Positions 25,332 to 36,884 of a DNA stretch of 38,279 nucleotides are shown one piece after another. The DNA lies in assembly GCA_000697055.1 (NCBI GenBank), contig JNDT01001144.1, positions 1 to 38,279 of the forward strand, in the 5' to 3' direction. Position numbers and translations under genes: made by a program. This DNA is from Saksenaea vasiformis B4078. Taxonomy: Eukaryota > Mucoromycota > Mucoromycetes > Mucorales > Saksenaeaceae. The first letter of the stretch is position 1. Each line of letters starts with the position of its first letter. The notes beneath the pieces were generated by a model. That model worked only from the letters and a program-made list of their open reading frames with translations, was not told the DNA's origin and did not search any database.

Positions 25332-27355
25332 TTACAGAAGTCCGTCTGGTTTTACAGGTTCCAAAATATGGCGTGGTGTATAGTCATCGGGCTTATATAT
25401 TCTGTTGCCTCCAGCCCCTGGATGACCTCCGGATGTCCTTGTTACATCGCCTTCCTTTGTACTAGACTTTTTGGATCTACCAACTTGTGGTACATTAGCA
25501 GTTGCATCGAATGGAGTTGATTCTTGACGGTACTGCTGGTTCTCTTGATTTTCTCCACGAAAATCAAGTGTAATATCAGCTGATCCTAACGTCGGCGGTG
25601 ACCGATGTTGAGGGTCTTCCACTTCGTAATAAGAAGATCCCCTACCGTTCCTTGCATCTGGTGAACTTTTAGCTTTTTGCTGGCGTCTCCTTCTGACCAT
25701 GCAAATCACAATAAGTCCAGCAACTGTGGTAACCTAAACAGAAGGTAAACAATGCGAGAGACTTGTTTAATAAGTGTGACTTTACCCCAGTTATGCTTCC
25801 GAGGACCACGCCTGCGATGGCCCCGCCTGGAAGCTTAGGCACATCAGATTGGTCCGCTACACCGTACTGACCACTTGCAATGTATGAGTTTGTCCATTGC
25901 TTATGAACCAGATCCATAACGAAAAAGTCATGTCTCTCTTTACCAAGATTGTCCACGCCAAAAAGGATAAACATGGAGTTGTTATGCAGAATAGCTACGT
26001 CAAAAGTGAAGTCTTGCCACTTGTAATTTCCTACTTACCTGAGTGACCGAAACGAGGACCAGCGCCAGCCAATGGTCCAAGATCGGTGATTTTGGTCCAA
26101 ACAAAATTGGATGTGTCTAGGGTGTAGACGTAATCACGTACTGTTGTTGTCGGATTATCAAGATTGCCCATGTCTACAAGGATGGTTTAGTTATTTGCCT
26201 GCGGGAGTTTTGTATGATTGTCTCATTTACCTGGTACAGCTCCACCGTAGACGAGGACGGTATCTAAATCTGGCATTACGTAGAAAGAAGTGATCAATGG
26301 TATTCCACTGGAATACATTACGTACGTTGGAGGGATGTATGATACACCCTTGTTGATGGAATGTCTCCGGTGGCGTTATTCATGCTCCAGGAATGATTTA
26401 CTGTGTTAAAAGTTAGAATGTCATACATTGGTGCAGCTTGCACGGTATATGGATATGAAGTTTCAGTAAATGTGCCGGATAAACGGATGTCGTATCCTCC
26501 GATGTAGTAAATATTATTGCTGTCTCTGGATGCAGTAGCCGTGCCACTCATGCGGCGCATGTGGTTTGGCGGCGGAGAGAAACTCGTATTCCGCCACACA
26601 AACTAAATATTTTCGTCGATTGGCCGAGAAACACGCAAAAATACAACTCTTACATTGATATCGAGGAATTGAAGTGAGTACCAATAGTACGAGTATTTAG
26701 TAAACCCGGTGGCGTTCTCGCTTGTACCCAAACGAAGAAAGAGCTAAGAAACGACTGATTCATCATGGAAATTACCTTATACCGCTCCAAAACCAGATAT
26801 GATTTGTTGCATCCATAGCACCTAACGATCCTCGTCTACGTACAGATAAAGCAAAAGATATTTTAGAAAAAAAAAGGATATCGTGATTGCACGTTACACT
26901 TGAACATTACTGGTCGGAATGGTTCTCCATGTATCTGTGTTTGCGTTATATACTGTTGTTTGATTTGTAAGAGATGAAGTGTTGTTTGAGCCTAGTCCTC
27001 CATAAATAAGGTAGCTCGATCCTTCACGGAGAGGTATAATAGGGAACAAGCAATTTGGCTCCAGTACGAAATTTTGAGGGTGGAGCTCAGTCCAGTTGGC
27101 GTTATAAGCGTCAGCGCCAAAGTCTTTCGATATGTCGAGGGAGTAATGATCGTTTAAAGATTTTGGAACATTACTGCCGATCAAGCTTCGTCCTCCGTAA
27201 CAGTAAATCGTCTGGTCCACCAAAGCACAGCCTCCAGGGGGTGTTAATTTTACGTTTTAAGCAAAAAGCGTGAATATAGTACCTCCATTATACCTCGGCT
27301 TTGGCGTGATGGCTGCAGCATAGGTGATAGCTAACAGCAAAATTATAACAAACAT
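25332..27355 (-). CDS. kelch copy 3: type I membrane kelch protein
   Basis: Nine exons: 27355-27283, 27231-26898, 26835-26776, 26720-26654, 26602-26326, 26269-26231, 26173-26039, 25994-25786 and 25733-25332, giving about 531 aa. The signal peptide is MFVIILLLAITYAAA. Kelch strands include TIYCYGGRSLIG, YLIYGGLGSNN, IYYIGGYD, VLVYGGA and MFILFGVDNLGKERHDFFVMD. The membrane helix (about 385-411, GGAIAGVVLGSITG plus VTTVAGLIVICMV) spans the last intron, then RRRRQQK. The tail ends EPVKPDGLL. In intron 5 the acceptor used by the paralogues reads AA here; the next AG, 6 nt downstream (26271-26270), keeps the frame and removes two codons, so exon 6 is 39 nt rather than 45. Its close relative is copy 5. 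Confidence 0.87.
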
Positions 27356-27461
27356 TGTACGCTGTTTTAAGCAGAAAATGTGCAAGGAAGAGGTGGATCG
27401 GCTACATTTGTTTTATTCAAGCAAATATATAAGTCAGGGGTCTCAACAGTTTTAATTTTTG
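27213..27461. repeat. near-identical tract shared with 36742-36990
   Basis: Over 249 nt I count a single difference from unit B. The tract covers the start of exon 2, intron 1, exon 1 (signal peptide), the leader and the TATA region of copies 3 and 5. The adjoining roughly 320 nt of exon 2 differ at about 34 sites. Confidence 0.85.
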
Positions 27462-28671
27462 ATCTCGTGAGAAAAGCGCAGCCTGGTTTAAAGATGACTT
27501 TTTTGTTTATTAGAAGGATAAAAGTTGAGATGCCTATTCACACAGTCTGTGGTTCACAAGCTAATCTTACAGGATCTGCGAATATCTTCTCTTCTCGGGA
27601 TATAACAGCTTCTGCAGTATGGTTGCTCCTTCCCATTTCATTGATGGCTTTGTGTGAAAGATATGTGAATGTCCACAACGATAATGATAAGCATGGAAAT
27701 ATATTACAGGAAACTTGTATGGAGCACGATAATACTTTCCGTTTCAACTGAATATTCTCATCAAGGACCTAACACGAGGCGTTCGCTCTGAAGAGTAGTC
27801 GATGGATCTTGTTATAAACCATAGCCTATGCAACGCATATTACCCACATTTCCTTGCGCTAAGCATTCGTCGAGTTATTGGATGATCCCAACAAGTGGTT
27901 GGCCATTACGAATAAGAAAACAACCGCAGACAGCTTGATACATGGCATACAAAGTCTTACTATACTCTATTGCAGTCTAACGCCAACTATAGGTATTTCC
28001 TGATATTAAGTGAAATGATCATCTGCGCATCACCAACCGTTACCATGCAGATGAGTTCTGCGATGCTTTGTAGCTTAACTAGAAAAGTGCCTAACACTTC
28101 AGTCGCAGTACCTGAGGTTTACAGACGACTTGCAGTGTTTAAACATGAAGGCACACGTTGTTAGTGCCGTTTGCCCGTTTATAGTGGAGGTCTGTTTCAT
28201 CTTCACAGACATGCAACTTCAACATGTCAAACACATCATTATACCAGGTCAGTCTTACAACAGTCGTTTTCGGGAGGAGGTGTATTATTGCAGCTCATCG
28301 GAAGTAAATAGCTCCTGCTTCCGCGCGGAATTTTCCAATGGCTAGGTATTTAACGTGTCCTTATATATTTCAGAGCTGCTGCGGACATGTCGGTAAGACA
28401 TATTATTTCTCAACTATACAATTGTACGTAACGCATAAAGAAGGAGATCACTGCTAAGATTATAGTTATGAAAGCATAATGTTCATGCAGACAAACTTTA
28501 TTGATCCATACTGCTTTCGCTATTACTCTTTCCCAAGTTTTCTTCGGATTCATTTCCTTCCATGCATTGATCTTCATCGTATGCGCTGCTATTGTATTGC
28601 CTTCCTTCTCTGCCGGGCCATGTCACTCTTTCGGTTGCTGGTATCGACAGGAGATTTGGCAGCGATCGTAC
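27356..28671. other. upstream flank of kelch 3 and end of unit A
   Basis: Bases to 28344 are duplicated in unit B. An open 66-codon frame (ATG 28145 to TAG 28345) is kept open in both units, but many amino acids differ. From 28346 the sequence is unique and leads into the Plavaka-like relic. Confidence 0.5.
27426..27431 (-). promoter_or_regulatory. TATA-like box of kelch copy 3
   Basis: TTATATATTTG on the minus strand lies 71 nt upstream of the start codon. It is at exactly the same distance in copy 5. Confidence 0.4.
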
Positions 28672-30435
28672 TCACATATTGACATCTGAATCTGAGTTAA
28701 CAAGGAATTGGTCATAATGGACACTAGAGTCCAGAACCACCGAGACAGAGCGGTCGATGTCTTTGATGCTGCTTATGAATATTCCATCGTATGGATCTGA
28801 TTCTACAGGTACCAAAACTAGCATGCCTGTTGGGTGACTTCGTGACAACTTACGCATCCTCTGTCCAAGGCATAGTTGAAGTTTGTTTCCCTTATAGCTG
28901 AACGTAAAGAGCAGAAGGATCTTCGCATACTGGTCACAGTCGAATCGTAGAGAGCAAAGTCATGTCGAGCGACACCGCGGTAATTCTTACGAGCAAAGAT
29001 TTTGTCATTTATGACACCCCCATCTTCATCGTAATCCACAATTTCTAGCACTCGATAAATCTCTAACTGAACAGCGTTTAACTCGTAAAATCATTCTTCA
29101 CATTATTGTACCCCATCTGTATCCAATCTAGGCATTTTGTTTAAGGACCTTGTAGCACGTTTTCCTTTCACATATGTGTCAAGATACGAGCGGATAATTA
29201 TTTCCAGTTTCCTAAACACCACATCCGAGCTGCTCAGCGTAGATACCAAAACTTTCGGTTTTTTTTTTTGGAGGGTGCAATATGTGTTCCTTGTTCTTGT
29301 CCTTCCAGACATTTGGCTTACTTAAAAATAGTGTAAGATGGTGCTGATCAAATAGCAAATCTTTTCTACAGACGTATGACGCCATCTGTTGCACAATTAC
29401 TAATAAATAATTGGATAATTGCTTACTATACCTGATCAATAAATCCTTTCTGACCATTAGTCCTTCTAGCCAGTCTATTGGCGTCGTACCAATGTTGGCT
29501 CTCAGTTTGCATCGAATTATACGCACTAACAATTCGTTTTTATCTGATATCGTTGTAATATTTCCACAGCATGTGATTTTTGGAAAACGCAACTTGCTCT
29601 AGAAGAGTAATGTTACTTATGCTTTCCGATAATGCAAAATTTTAGCTATTTTTGAATACTTCTCAAAAATTGGACTATTGAGTACGTATAAATGTAACGA
29701 TTGTTGCATTTCATTCAATCTAGCTCTGTATGCTTTTTTGCAGTAGTATGATAAAAGAAATCTATAAAATAACGGACGCAAAGGACTGCTTGCAATGGCA
29801 GTTTGTCATACGGGCACGCCAGCAGAATCTATGATGCATCCTATTTAGAGCTGTATATTGTCTATCAACGGTTACCTTCATGTTATCACGCAGTTCAAAG
29901 CACGTCGGGTTCTTCAAGCAGCTGAGAAAGAGTCCGCTATCGAAGTGCTTACGGTGGTGATACCTTGGTAATGATGCAGCTCTTTCAACATTCTTAGAAT
30001 GGGCTTCGTGTAACTTTACTACTTATTTGCCGTTCATTAACTTCTCGTATTCCTTCGCTCTTGTGCACTTCGAAACCATAGTTTCGACGCAATTACGCAG
30101 ATGCTTGTAGACACCGCCGAGCTGATGCAAGTCATCAACAACGATTGCTTGGTATATATCAAACCGAGACACATCCCAAAATGCATTCTATAGCATAACA
30201 CAGTTTCAAAGATAGAAGTATATCTACTTCCAATTGCAGCCTACCTTGTGAACATTACCTTCATTAGATGAAAAGAGGACTTGTTCTTGTTTATAGCAGT
30301 TCTTGAGGTCTTATACATTCTCTGAATTGCATCAGCAGACCTTTTTTTTTTTTTTTTGGTAAGTAGCTGATACATGTTGATGAAACCGATTAGTATGAAG
30401 AAAGCACCGTGGGCATCCTTCTTATGTATCAGCAT
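28672..30435 (-). pseudogene. decayed Plavaka-like transposase
   Basis: Successive minus-strand blocks follow the order of a Plavaka-type (CACTA-related) fungal transposase. An exon block (30435-30244) may splice by a GT-AG intron (30244-30188) to NAFWDVSRFDIYQ and VDDLHQLGGVYKHLR (from 30187). Next come a HFDSGLFL-like block (about 29950), LNEMQQSLHLYVLNSPIFEKY (about 29740-29650), a TESQH..DA..RRTNG block (about 29500-29450), and a C-terminal block with LVPVES and FLVNSDSDVN ending at 28672. Stops and frame changes occur between blocks, so no active protein can be made. Inverted ends and target duplications were not found. The family call rests on remembered block patterns. Confidence 0.6.
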
Positions 30436-32782
30436 GTTTTGTGAGCGTGACTAAACGTCTAATTTCAAAGTCATCAGTATCTATGCAGTGCTTCATCAGA
30501 ACTATATAATCCGTACTGCTCTGGTGGATCAGTGGTGTATGCTGCTAACGCTGGTGCACATTTGCACAAACAGTTTTTTGGACCCCTCATTTGGAAAGAT
30601 TTTCTGCCCTTCTTGCTATAACTGCTGTGCCATGTGAGTTCAATTCAGTTCTTACCGATAATGGTTATCAGAAAATGGTTCAAGGTCCACTGGTGAGCAA
30701 TAGTGAAATATACTCGTTTTAGCTTGTCTGAACCATTCAGCTCCATCGTAATCTGGATAAGAAACCTCGATGTAAAGAGACGAGCAGAGCAATAAAGTAC
30801 ACAGTGTAACTTCCGAGAATATTTTAAATTCAGGTCACATAATGGAAGATCTAATCAAGCGAAGCCAATTTACCATCCCATGAGGATCATCTAACCTTGA
30901 CCAATGTCTTTATCAAAGTTATGCGCGTGCAAAATCGACCCTCCAATAGATTGTAGCGCTAGTGACAGTTTTATAATGTATCATATCTTATTGCCTCATC
31001 AGCAAGCAGCTGAAGTACGTTGATGAGAGTGAGGCGAAGCGGATCTAATATTCCAGATACTCATAAAATAAGACATAACCAAAAACACTCCTTTATCTTC
31101 TTTAACAGAAATATCCCATGCACAGAGCAGAAAAATGAACTTATGCCCCGAACAAATCTGTCACGGGAATTTCCGCTAGTAAAGGTGAGTATAACTAGTT
31201 ACAGCAGGATGGTATAGTTAACTCAACTTGCATTACACAGTTGATCGATGGATCCATGATGCAGCTTGGCAATCACACACTGAATCAGTCGCACCAGAGT
31301 CGTTCAATGTAGAAGGTAATTTAACAGTTCGTCTGTACCTTCCTATACTGATATTGTGATGCAATACGAAGTGCAACTGAGGCCGATTATATCCTGTCGC
31401 TAGCATCGGATAGCCAACAAACGAACTTTAGGTACATTTGCTGACATCAAAGATAACTAAACATATTCTAACTCCACATATACAATCGCGTAGGGAGTAC
31501 AGTCTCACTACAAGGAAAGGGACTATAGAACACAAGGGCTTAGCTCGATTAGCAGAGCTGGACTGCTACCTTTATGACGCATTCCTCGACAAAAGCGTGT
31601 CTGCTGCACGTACACTTGAAATTGCAAAAAGAGGATTTGATATCACGGACAATAACAGAAATTATACTATATCAAAAGATACAGCAAAGAAAGTAAGTGT
31701 AATGGTCAAACGAGTTAGTATGGATAACCATGTCGAAAATAGTTCCAGAAAACCGCCAACAACAGTCGTATCTCGCTGCATGGTGCAATTAAAAGCTTCT
31801 TGGAGAAATATAAATTCTCTGGTGTCGCAGTTCCATCCTAAGACACAATGCCTACCAGAGCAGAGATATATGAGCATCTCCTGCAAGATCTTCGGTAAGG
31901 CGGATAGCATCCCGATGTGATCTTACTAACTATATAGTCTTCTACATAGCTGCCTCCCGAACGACTAGGAACATGAAGGGGATATATTTCGGTTGATGTT
32001 CAATAGCCATGGTGGTCCTCCGCGTCTACGGCGCAATGATCCATTCATTACAAAAGAATGTATCTGCTTAATTGCCGTAATGGTAGTATGATTTTCGTAT
32101 CCTCTTTTAATTGACCACCGTGGATAGATGTATTGTCGCCTGTCAAAATTGACCAAGAAGTCACGAGAAAATGGCTCCGAGTTTAGCCTCAATTCTTGCT
32201 GGCATCGTGTATATGAAAGACTCCCTTCGGCTGCAAGCAAGTTTAGTAGCAAGGTACAGTGGGGTACAACCATCACCTACGTCCGAAACGCTGTATATAG
32301 CGAAAGCAATCAAAGCAAAGAAGCTGATCAATATAAGCTTCTCGCTTCACTTTTATAATAAATAGGTCTTGTTCTAGACATAAACAAATCTCTTGACAAC
32401 GTGTGACACTATTCAGAAAGTTACTGTAAAGTGATGGGCATTTTGCTGTCAACCAGATAATTTACATGCTACCAAAGACCCAAAACGCAACGCTAGTTTT
32501 GCGTCATCTTAATGAAGTTAGAACTACCTGAAGCTGTTAATCCATTAGTGCCTATACGAGACTTAAAGTCAACCACAGACGATAAGAGTAAGGCTAAATA
32601 TAAATAGCATATTAAACATAAGGAAGCCAAAGTGACCTTTCTGTAGGCATTCGGACCATTTCAAGGACGCTAAAATTATTTCCAACCCCCCATGCGGGGG
32701 GGTTCTAGTTAAATGATACTGCAGTGTCCTCCGGTGCACTTCAATACCTTCCAGCGTCTTTGACAGTTTTTAGGATGTAACA
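30436..32782. other. unique region between duplication units
   Basis: Plus-strand coding-like fragments occur but no gene can be assembled: VYAANAGAHLHKQFFGPLIW (about 30537-30596), VDRWIHDAAWQSHTES (about 31242-31290), and a 160-codon frame at 31438-31920 with a basic, helix-prone sequence (RLAELDCYLYDAFLDKS). They may be further transposase debris. The stretch ends at a GC hairpin and the truncated end of kelch copy 4. Confidence 0.4.
32684..32704. other. GC-rich hairpin at unit B's left edge
   Basis: AACCCCCC and GGGGGGTT form a perfect 8-bp stem around a five-base loop, about 80 nt from the first clear homology to unit A. The surroundings are AT-rich, which makes it stand out. No equivalent exists at the matching place in unit A. 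Confidence 0.7.
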
Positions 32783-33941
32783 AAATAACCAGTCATCCAA
32801 AGATCCGTGTTCACCTGGAATAGCCCCATCATAGACGAGGATAGTGTCAGAATTTGGCACTATTGAAGAACATTTATCCATTATAACAAAGTACTGTTGT
32901 ATAAAGAGTTGCCACCTACGTAAGAGCGCTGTATGAAAGACTCTTTCAGAATGTAAGACTCCTCTTGCGGTGTTTGACTTCCATCGAAGATTTGCACTGT
33001 CGAAGGTGAGGATGGATTTCATTGATGCCTTTCCTATTGTGACATCTTCTGTGCCGTTTGCAGAAGTACCGGATACAAGCGTATTAAAATCCACCAATAT
33101 AGTAGAACTTAGTTCCGTCTCTGGAGGAAGTAATAGTGCCTCCAATGCGTCGCTCGCCATATGGGTCGATAATATAGGTTCCTGCACTATACCTAACAAG
33201 CTCTCCTCCATTACTGGTTACTTGGGCAGAAATAAAGAGTTATCTTTATATTAGAATTGAAATAGCAATATAACTCCCAAAAATTTGCAGATGGCGGAAC
33301 AGAGGAGGCGTTATAAAGTCCACAAAAAAATCTAGACGAAGAATAATTCACTGCCTCATACATTGCGGCTCCTAACATCCAGTCACGATTCAACTCATCC
33401 ACTGCAGCTGTCGCTCCACGTCTATAGTTTAAAAATAAGTTATACAAGGGTACATCGGCTGACTTCCCGTTACACTTTAGTGAGAGTTATGTTGCTCGTA
33501 AAGTTTTGCCACGTATTGCTATCGGCGTGATAAGCAAGCGTAAGGTTCTTAAGAGATTCTGTGTTGTTGGGGCCCAGACCGCCGTAAGCAAAATATCCCG
33601 GATATTGGCGCAGAGGTGCAATAGCGAATGGGCAACTTCGCTTCAATGCAAAGTTTACGAAACAGAGTCGATCCCAGTTAGTATTACGTTTGTTAACCAT
33701 AAAATCCATCGAGACGTCGTGAGAACAATGGTCATTCAGAGACCGAGGCTCATCGCTTCCAGAAGATCTTCGACCTCCATAACAGTAAATCTTTGAACCG
33801 ACTAGAGCACAGCCTACAGGTAATATGTGTTTGCCAATTCCATTCCTATCGAAAACCACAAATTTTACCACCATCTTATCTAGCATCTGGTATCACTGCT
33901 GCAACATAGGCAGCTAGCAACATAACAGCCAAAATAAGCAT
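32783..33941 (-). pseudogene. kelch copy 4: truncated pseudogene of copy 2
   Basis: Homologous to exons 1-6 of copy 2, in the same orientation. Disabling changes are seen directly. Codon 22 is TAA (33878-33876) where copy 2 has TAC. The donor after exon 4 reads AT rather than GT. One extra T in exon 5 (near 33087, after GGTGGATTT) shifts the frame. Exons 7-9, encoding the last kelch strands, the membrane helix and the tail, are absent because homology ends near 32783. The signal peptide (MLILAVMLLAAYVAA) and several kelch strands remain readable. It is unlikely to yield a functional membrane protein. Confidence 0.85.
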
Positions 33942-34855
33942 CCTAGAAATTGCAATAAAGCGAAAGAGAAGTAAAAAAGAGGCTGTACAGCTGCGCTTAG
34001 TTTACTCTGACACACGAATCAGCTGGTTTCCATGGTATATAGACTTTCAAAGAAGCTGGAGCTACTAGTTCAGGATTGACCGCTATATGTACATCCGAAG
34101 ATTGAATTACATGTTCGATACGTACACTACACGTGGTAAAATAAGAAGGCGTTTGCTTGACACTTACAACAATTATATTTGTATGGCTTTTTCTATTGTT
34201 TGCAGATTAATATGCGTCTGCTCCCGATAACTCAAGAATTCTATTCTTTATGACTTTGATCAACACAACATCATATGACCAACATTCTACCAAGATAAAA
34301 TAACAATATGCGTCGACGGTTGCTAATGATATACTGGGCCCTAGTAGACATTTGCGTGCGAGTAGTTCGAGTGACTTCGACCACACTTAACGTGAATATC
34401 ATAGCAATTTCGTCGATCAACAGTACCCAAGCTATTAGTCAATGCGCTCTGTGACAATGAGTTGAAAATAGATAGCTTTTGCCGTGTATCGTGCATTCTT
34501 GCTTATGCTGTTGCAACATTTGCGTGGAGTTCACCGTATTATTTTTTAAACGCCGGTTTTCTATTGTGTAGATCTGACTAAATTAATTGTAGGCGACTAA
34601 CGTTGTGTATTCTATACAACTACTGTTGCTTGTGTTTACTGATAATGTCAAGAAGTTATTTTACAGTGGAATGTGCCTCGTTGGATTACCAGTGATGTGC
34701 AGATTGTCTGAATGACATCATATAATTAACGAGCACTGGTGTATGATAGCATTGTAAAAGAAAAAAATACAGCATAGCGATACTCAAAAGTCTTATAGAC
34801 TAAAACTTCGTAAATCGTAGGTGTGTGTGCGTGCGTCTGCGTGTCTTTTTTCTTT
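33942..34855. other. spacer between kelch 5 and kelch 4
   Basis: Homologous to 24428-25331 in unit A, including the TATA-like word and a GTGTGCG repeat near 34820-34843. No coding frame is conserved between the two. Confidence 0.6.
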
Positions 34856-36884
34856 CTATAGAATTCCGTCTGGTTTCACAGGTTCCAACATATGGCGTGG
34901 CGCATAGTCAGCGGGCTTACATATTTCGTTGCTTGCAGACTTTAGGTGATCTTCCGATGTCTCTGTTACATCGCCTTCCTTCGTATTAGACTTTCTGGAT
35001 GCACCATCCTGCGACTCATTAGCAGTTTCGTCGAATGGAGTTGATTGTTGGCGGTGTTGCTGGTTCTCTTTATTTTCGTGGAGAAAATCAAGCGTGATAT
35101 CAGCTGATCCTGATTTCGGTGGCGACCAGTGTTGAAAGTCTTTCGCTTCGTAATATGAAGGCACTCTAGGGTTCTTTGTATCTGATGAACTTCTAGCTTT
35201 TTGCTGGCGTCTTCTTCTGACTATGCAAATCGCAATGAGTCCAGCAACTGTGACAACCTAAATGGAAGGTAAAAAATGAGAACCATTGTTTAGTAAATGT
35301 GGCTTTACCCCAGCTATGATTCCGAGGACGACACCTGCGATGGCCCCGCCTGAAAGCCTAGACAAACCAGATGGATCTGCTGATCCGTACTGACCACTTG
35401 CACTGTATGAATTTGTCCATTGCTTATGGACTAGATCCATAACGAAAAAGTCATTTCTTTCTTTGCCAAGATTGTCCACGCCAAAAAGGATAAACATACA
35501 GTTGTTATGCAGAATAGCTACGTCAAACATAAAGTCTTGCTACTTATAACTTTCCACTTACCTGAGTGACCGAAACGAGGACCAGCGCCAGCCAATGGAC
35601 CAAGATTGGTTATTTTGGTCCAAGCAAACTTGGATGTGTCTAGCGTGTAGACGTAATCATCTACTGGCATCGTCGGATTATCAGGATTGCCCATGTCTAC
35701 AAAGATGGTTTAGACGCTTGCCCGTGGGAGTCTCGTATGACCGTTTCATTTACCTGGTATAGCTCCACCGTAGACGAGGATGGTATCTGAATCCGGTACT
35801 ACGTGGAAAGAGATAATCAGTGCTATCCCACTGGAATAGATTACATACGTTGGAGGGATGTATGATACACCCTTGTTGATGGAGTATCTCCGGTCGCGGT
35901 ATTTAAGTTCCAGGCAAGACTTATTGTGTTAAAAGTTAAAATATTATTCATTGGTGTAGCTTGCATGCTATATGGATCTGAAGATTCAGCAAATGTGTCT
36001 GGTTTACGCACATCATATCCTCCGATGTAATAAATAATGTTGTTGTCTCTGGATCCAGTAGCCGTGCCACTCATGCGGCGCACGCCTTGTGGCACTACAA
36101 GAGAGCGACTCATATTGTGCCACACAAACTATTTTTTTTCGTCAAATGGTTGAGAAACAAGCATAAATATAAATCTTACTGAAGTATCAATGAATTGAAA
36201 TAAGTACCAATAGTATTTGTATGGAGTAAACCCGGTGGCGTTCTCGCTTGTACCCAAAGAAAAAAAGGGCTAAGAATACAATTGATTCATCACGCAAATT
36301 ACCTTACGCCGCTCCAAAACCAGATACGGTTTGTCGCATCAATAGCAGCTAAAGATCCTCTTCTACATAGAGATAAAGCAAGGGAAACCTTTAGGGAGAA
36401 AAAAGGATATCGTGATTGCACGTTACATTTGAGTATTACTGGTCGGAATGGTTCTCCATGTGTCTGTGTTTGCGTAATATGCCGTTGTTTGATTTGTAAG
36501 AGGCGAAGTGTTATTTGAGCCTAGTCCCCCATAAATAAGGTAGCCCGATGCTCCACGGAGAGGTATAATGGGGAACAGGCAATTTGGCTCCAATACGAAA
36601 TTTCGAGATTTGAGCTCAGTCCAGTTGGCATTATAAGCGTCAGCATCAAAGTCCTTCGATATGTCGAGGGAATAGTGGTCGTTCAAAGATTTTGGGACAT
36701 TACTGCCGATTAGGCTTCGTCCTCCGTAACAGTAAATTGTTTGGTCCACCAAAGCACAGCCTCCAGGGGGTGTTAATTTTACGTTTTAAGCAAAAAGCGT
36801 GAATATAGTACCTCCATTATACCTCGGCTTTGGCGTGATGGCTGCAGCATAGGTGATAGCTAACAGCAAAATTATAACAAACAT
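34856..36884 (-). CDS. kelch copy 5: type I membrane kelch protein
   Basis: Nine exons: 36884-36812, 36760-36427, 36362-36303, 36246-36180, 36128-35849, 35798-35754, 35696-35562, 35517-35309 and 35257-34856, giving about 534 aa. All splice sites are GT-AG. The signal peptide is identical to copy 3 (MFVIILLLAITYAAA). Kelch strands include TIYCYGGRSLIG, YLIYGGLGSNN, IYYIGGYDVRK, ILVYGG and MFILFGVDNLGKERNDFFVMD. The membrane helix at about 388-414 is interrupted by the last intron and followed by RRRRQQK. The tail keeps SADITLDF from copy 3 and ends EPVKPDGIL. It appears fully functional. Its exon 1 and leader are almost identical to copy 3 although the rest has diverged. Confidence 0.88.

Larger units (their letters stand above)
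23266..28344. repeat. segmental duplication unit A
   Basis: About 5.08 kb containing most of kelch 2, all of kelch 3 and their flanks. It aligns by eye, in the same orientation, with unit B (32783-37958). The right-hand limit is sharp: both copies match through CGCGCGGAxTTTTCCAATG and then diverge. Typical divergence is around 10%, so it is not a recent copy, except for the near-identical tract described separately. Confidence 0.85.

Noticed and set aside
28145..28345. 66-codon frame kept open in both duplication units, with a hydrophobic start
   Set aside because: Many differences between copies change amino acids and the frame runs to the duplication edge, so it looks neutral rather than a conserved secreted peptide.
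31535..31570. tRNA-like D-arm sequence (TTAGCTCGATTAGCAGAGC)
   Set aside because: It looks like box A, but no anticodon stem, T arm or acceptor pairing follows, and it sits inside an open reading frame.
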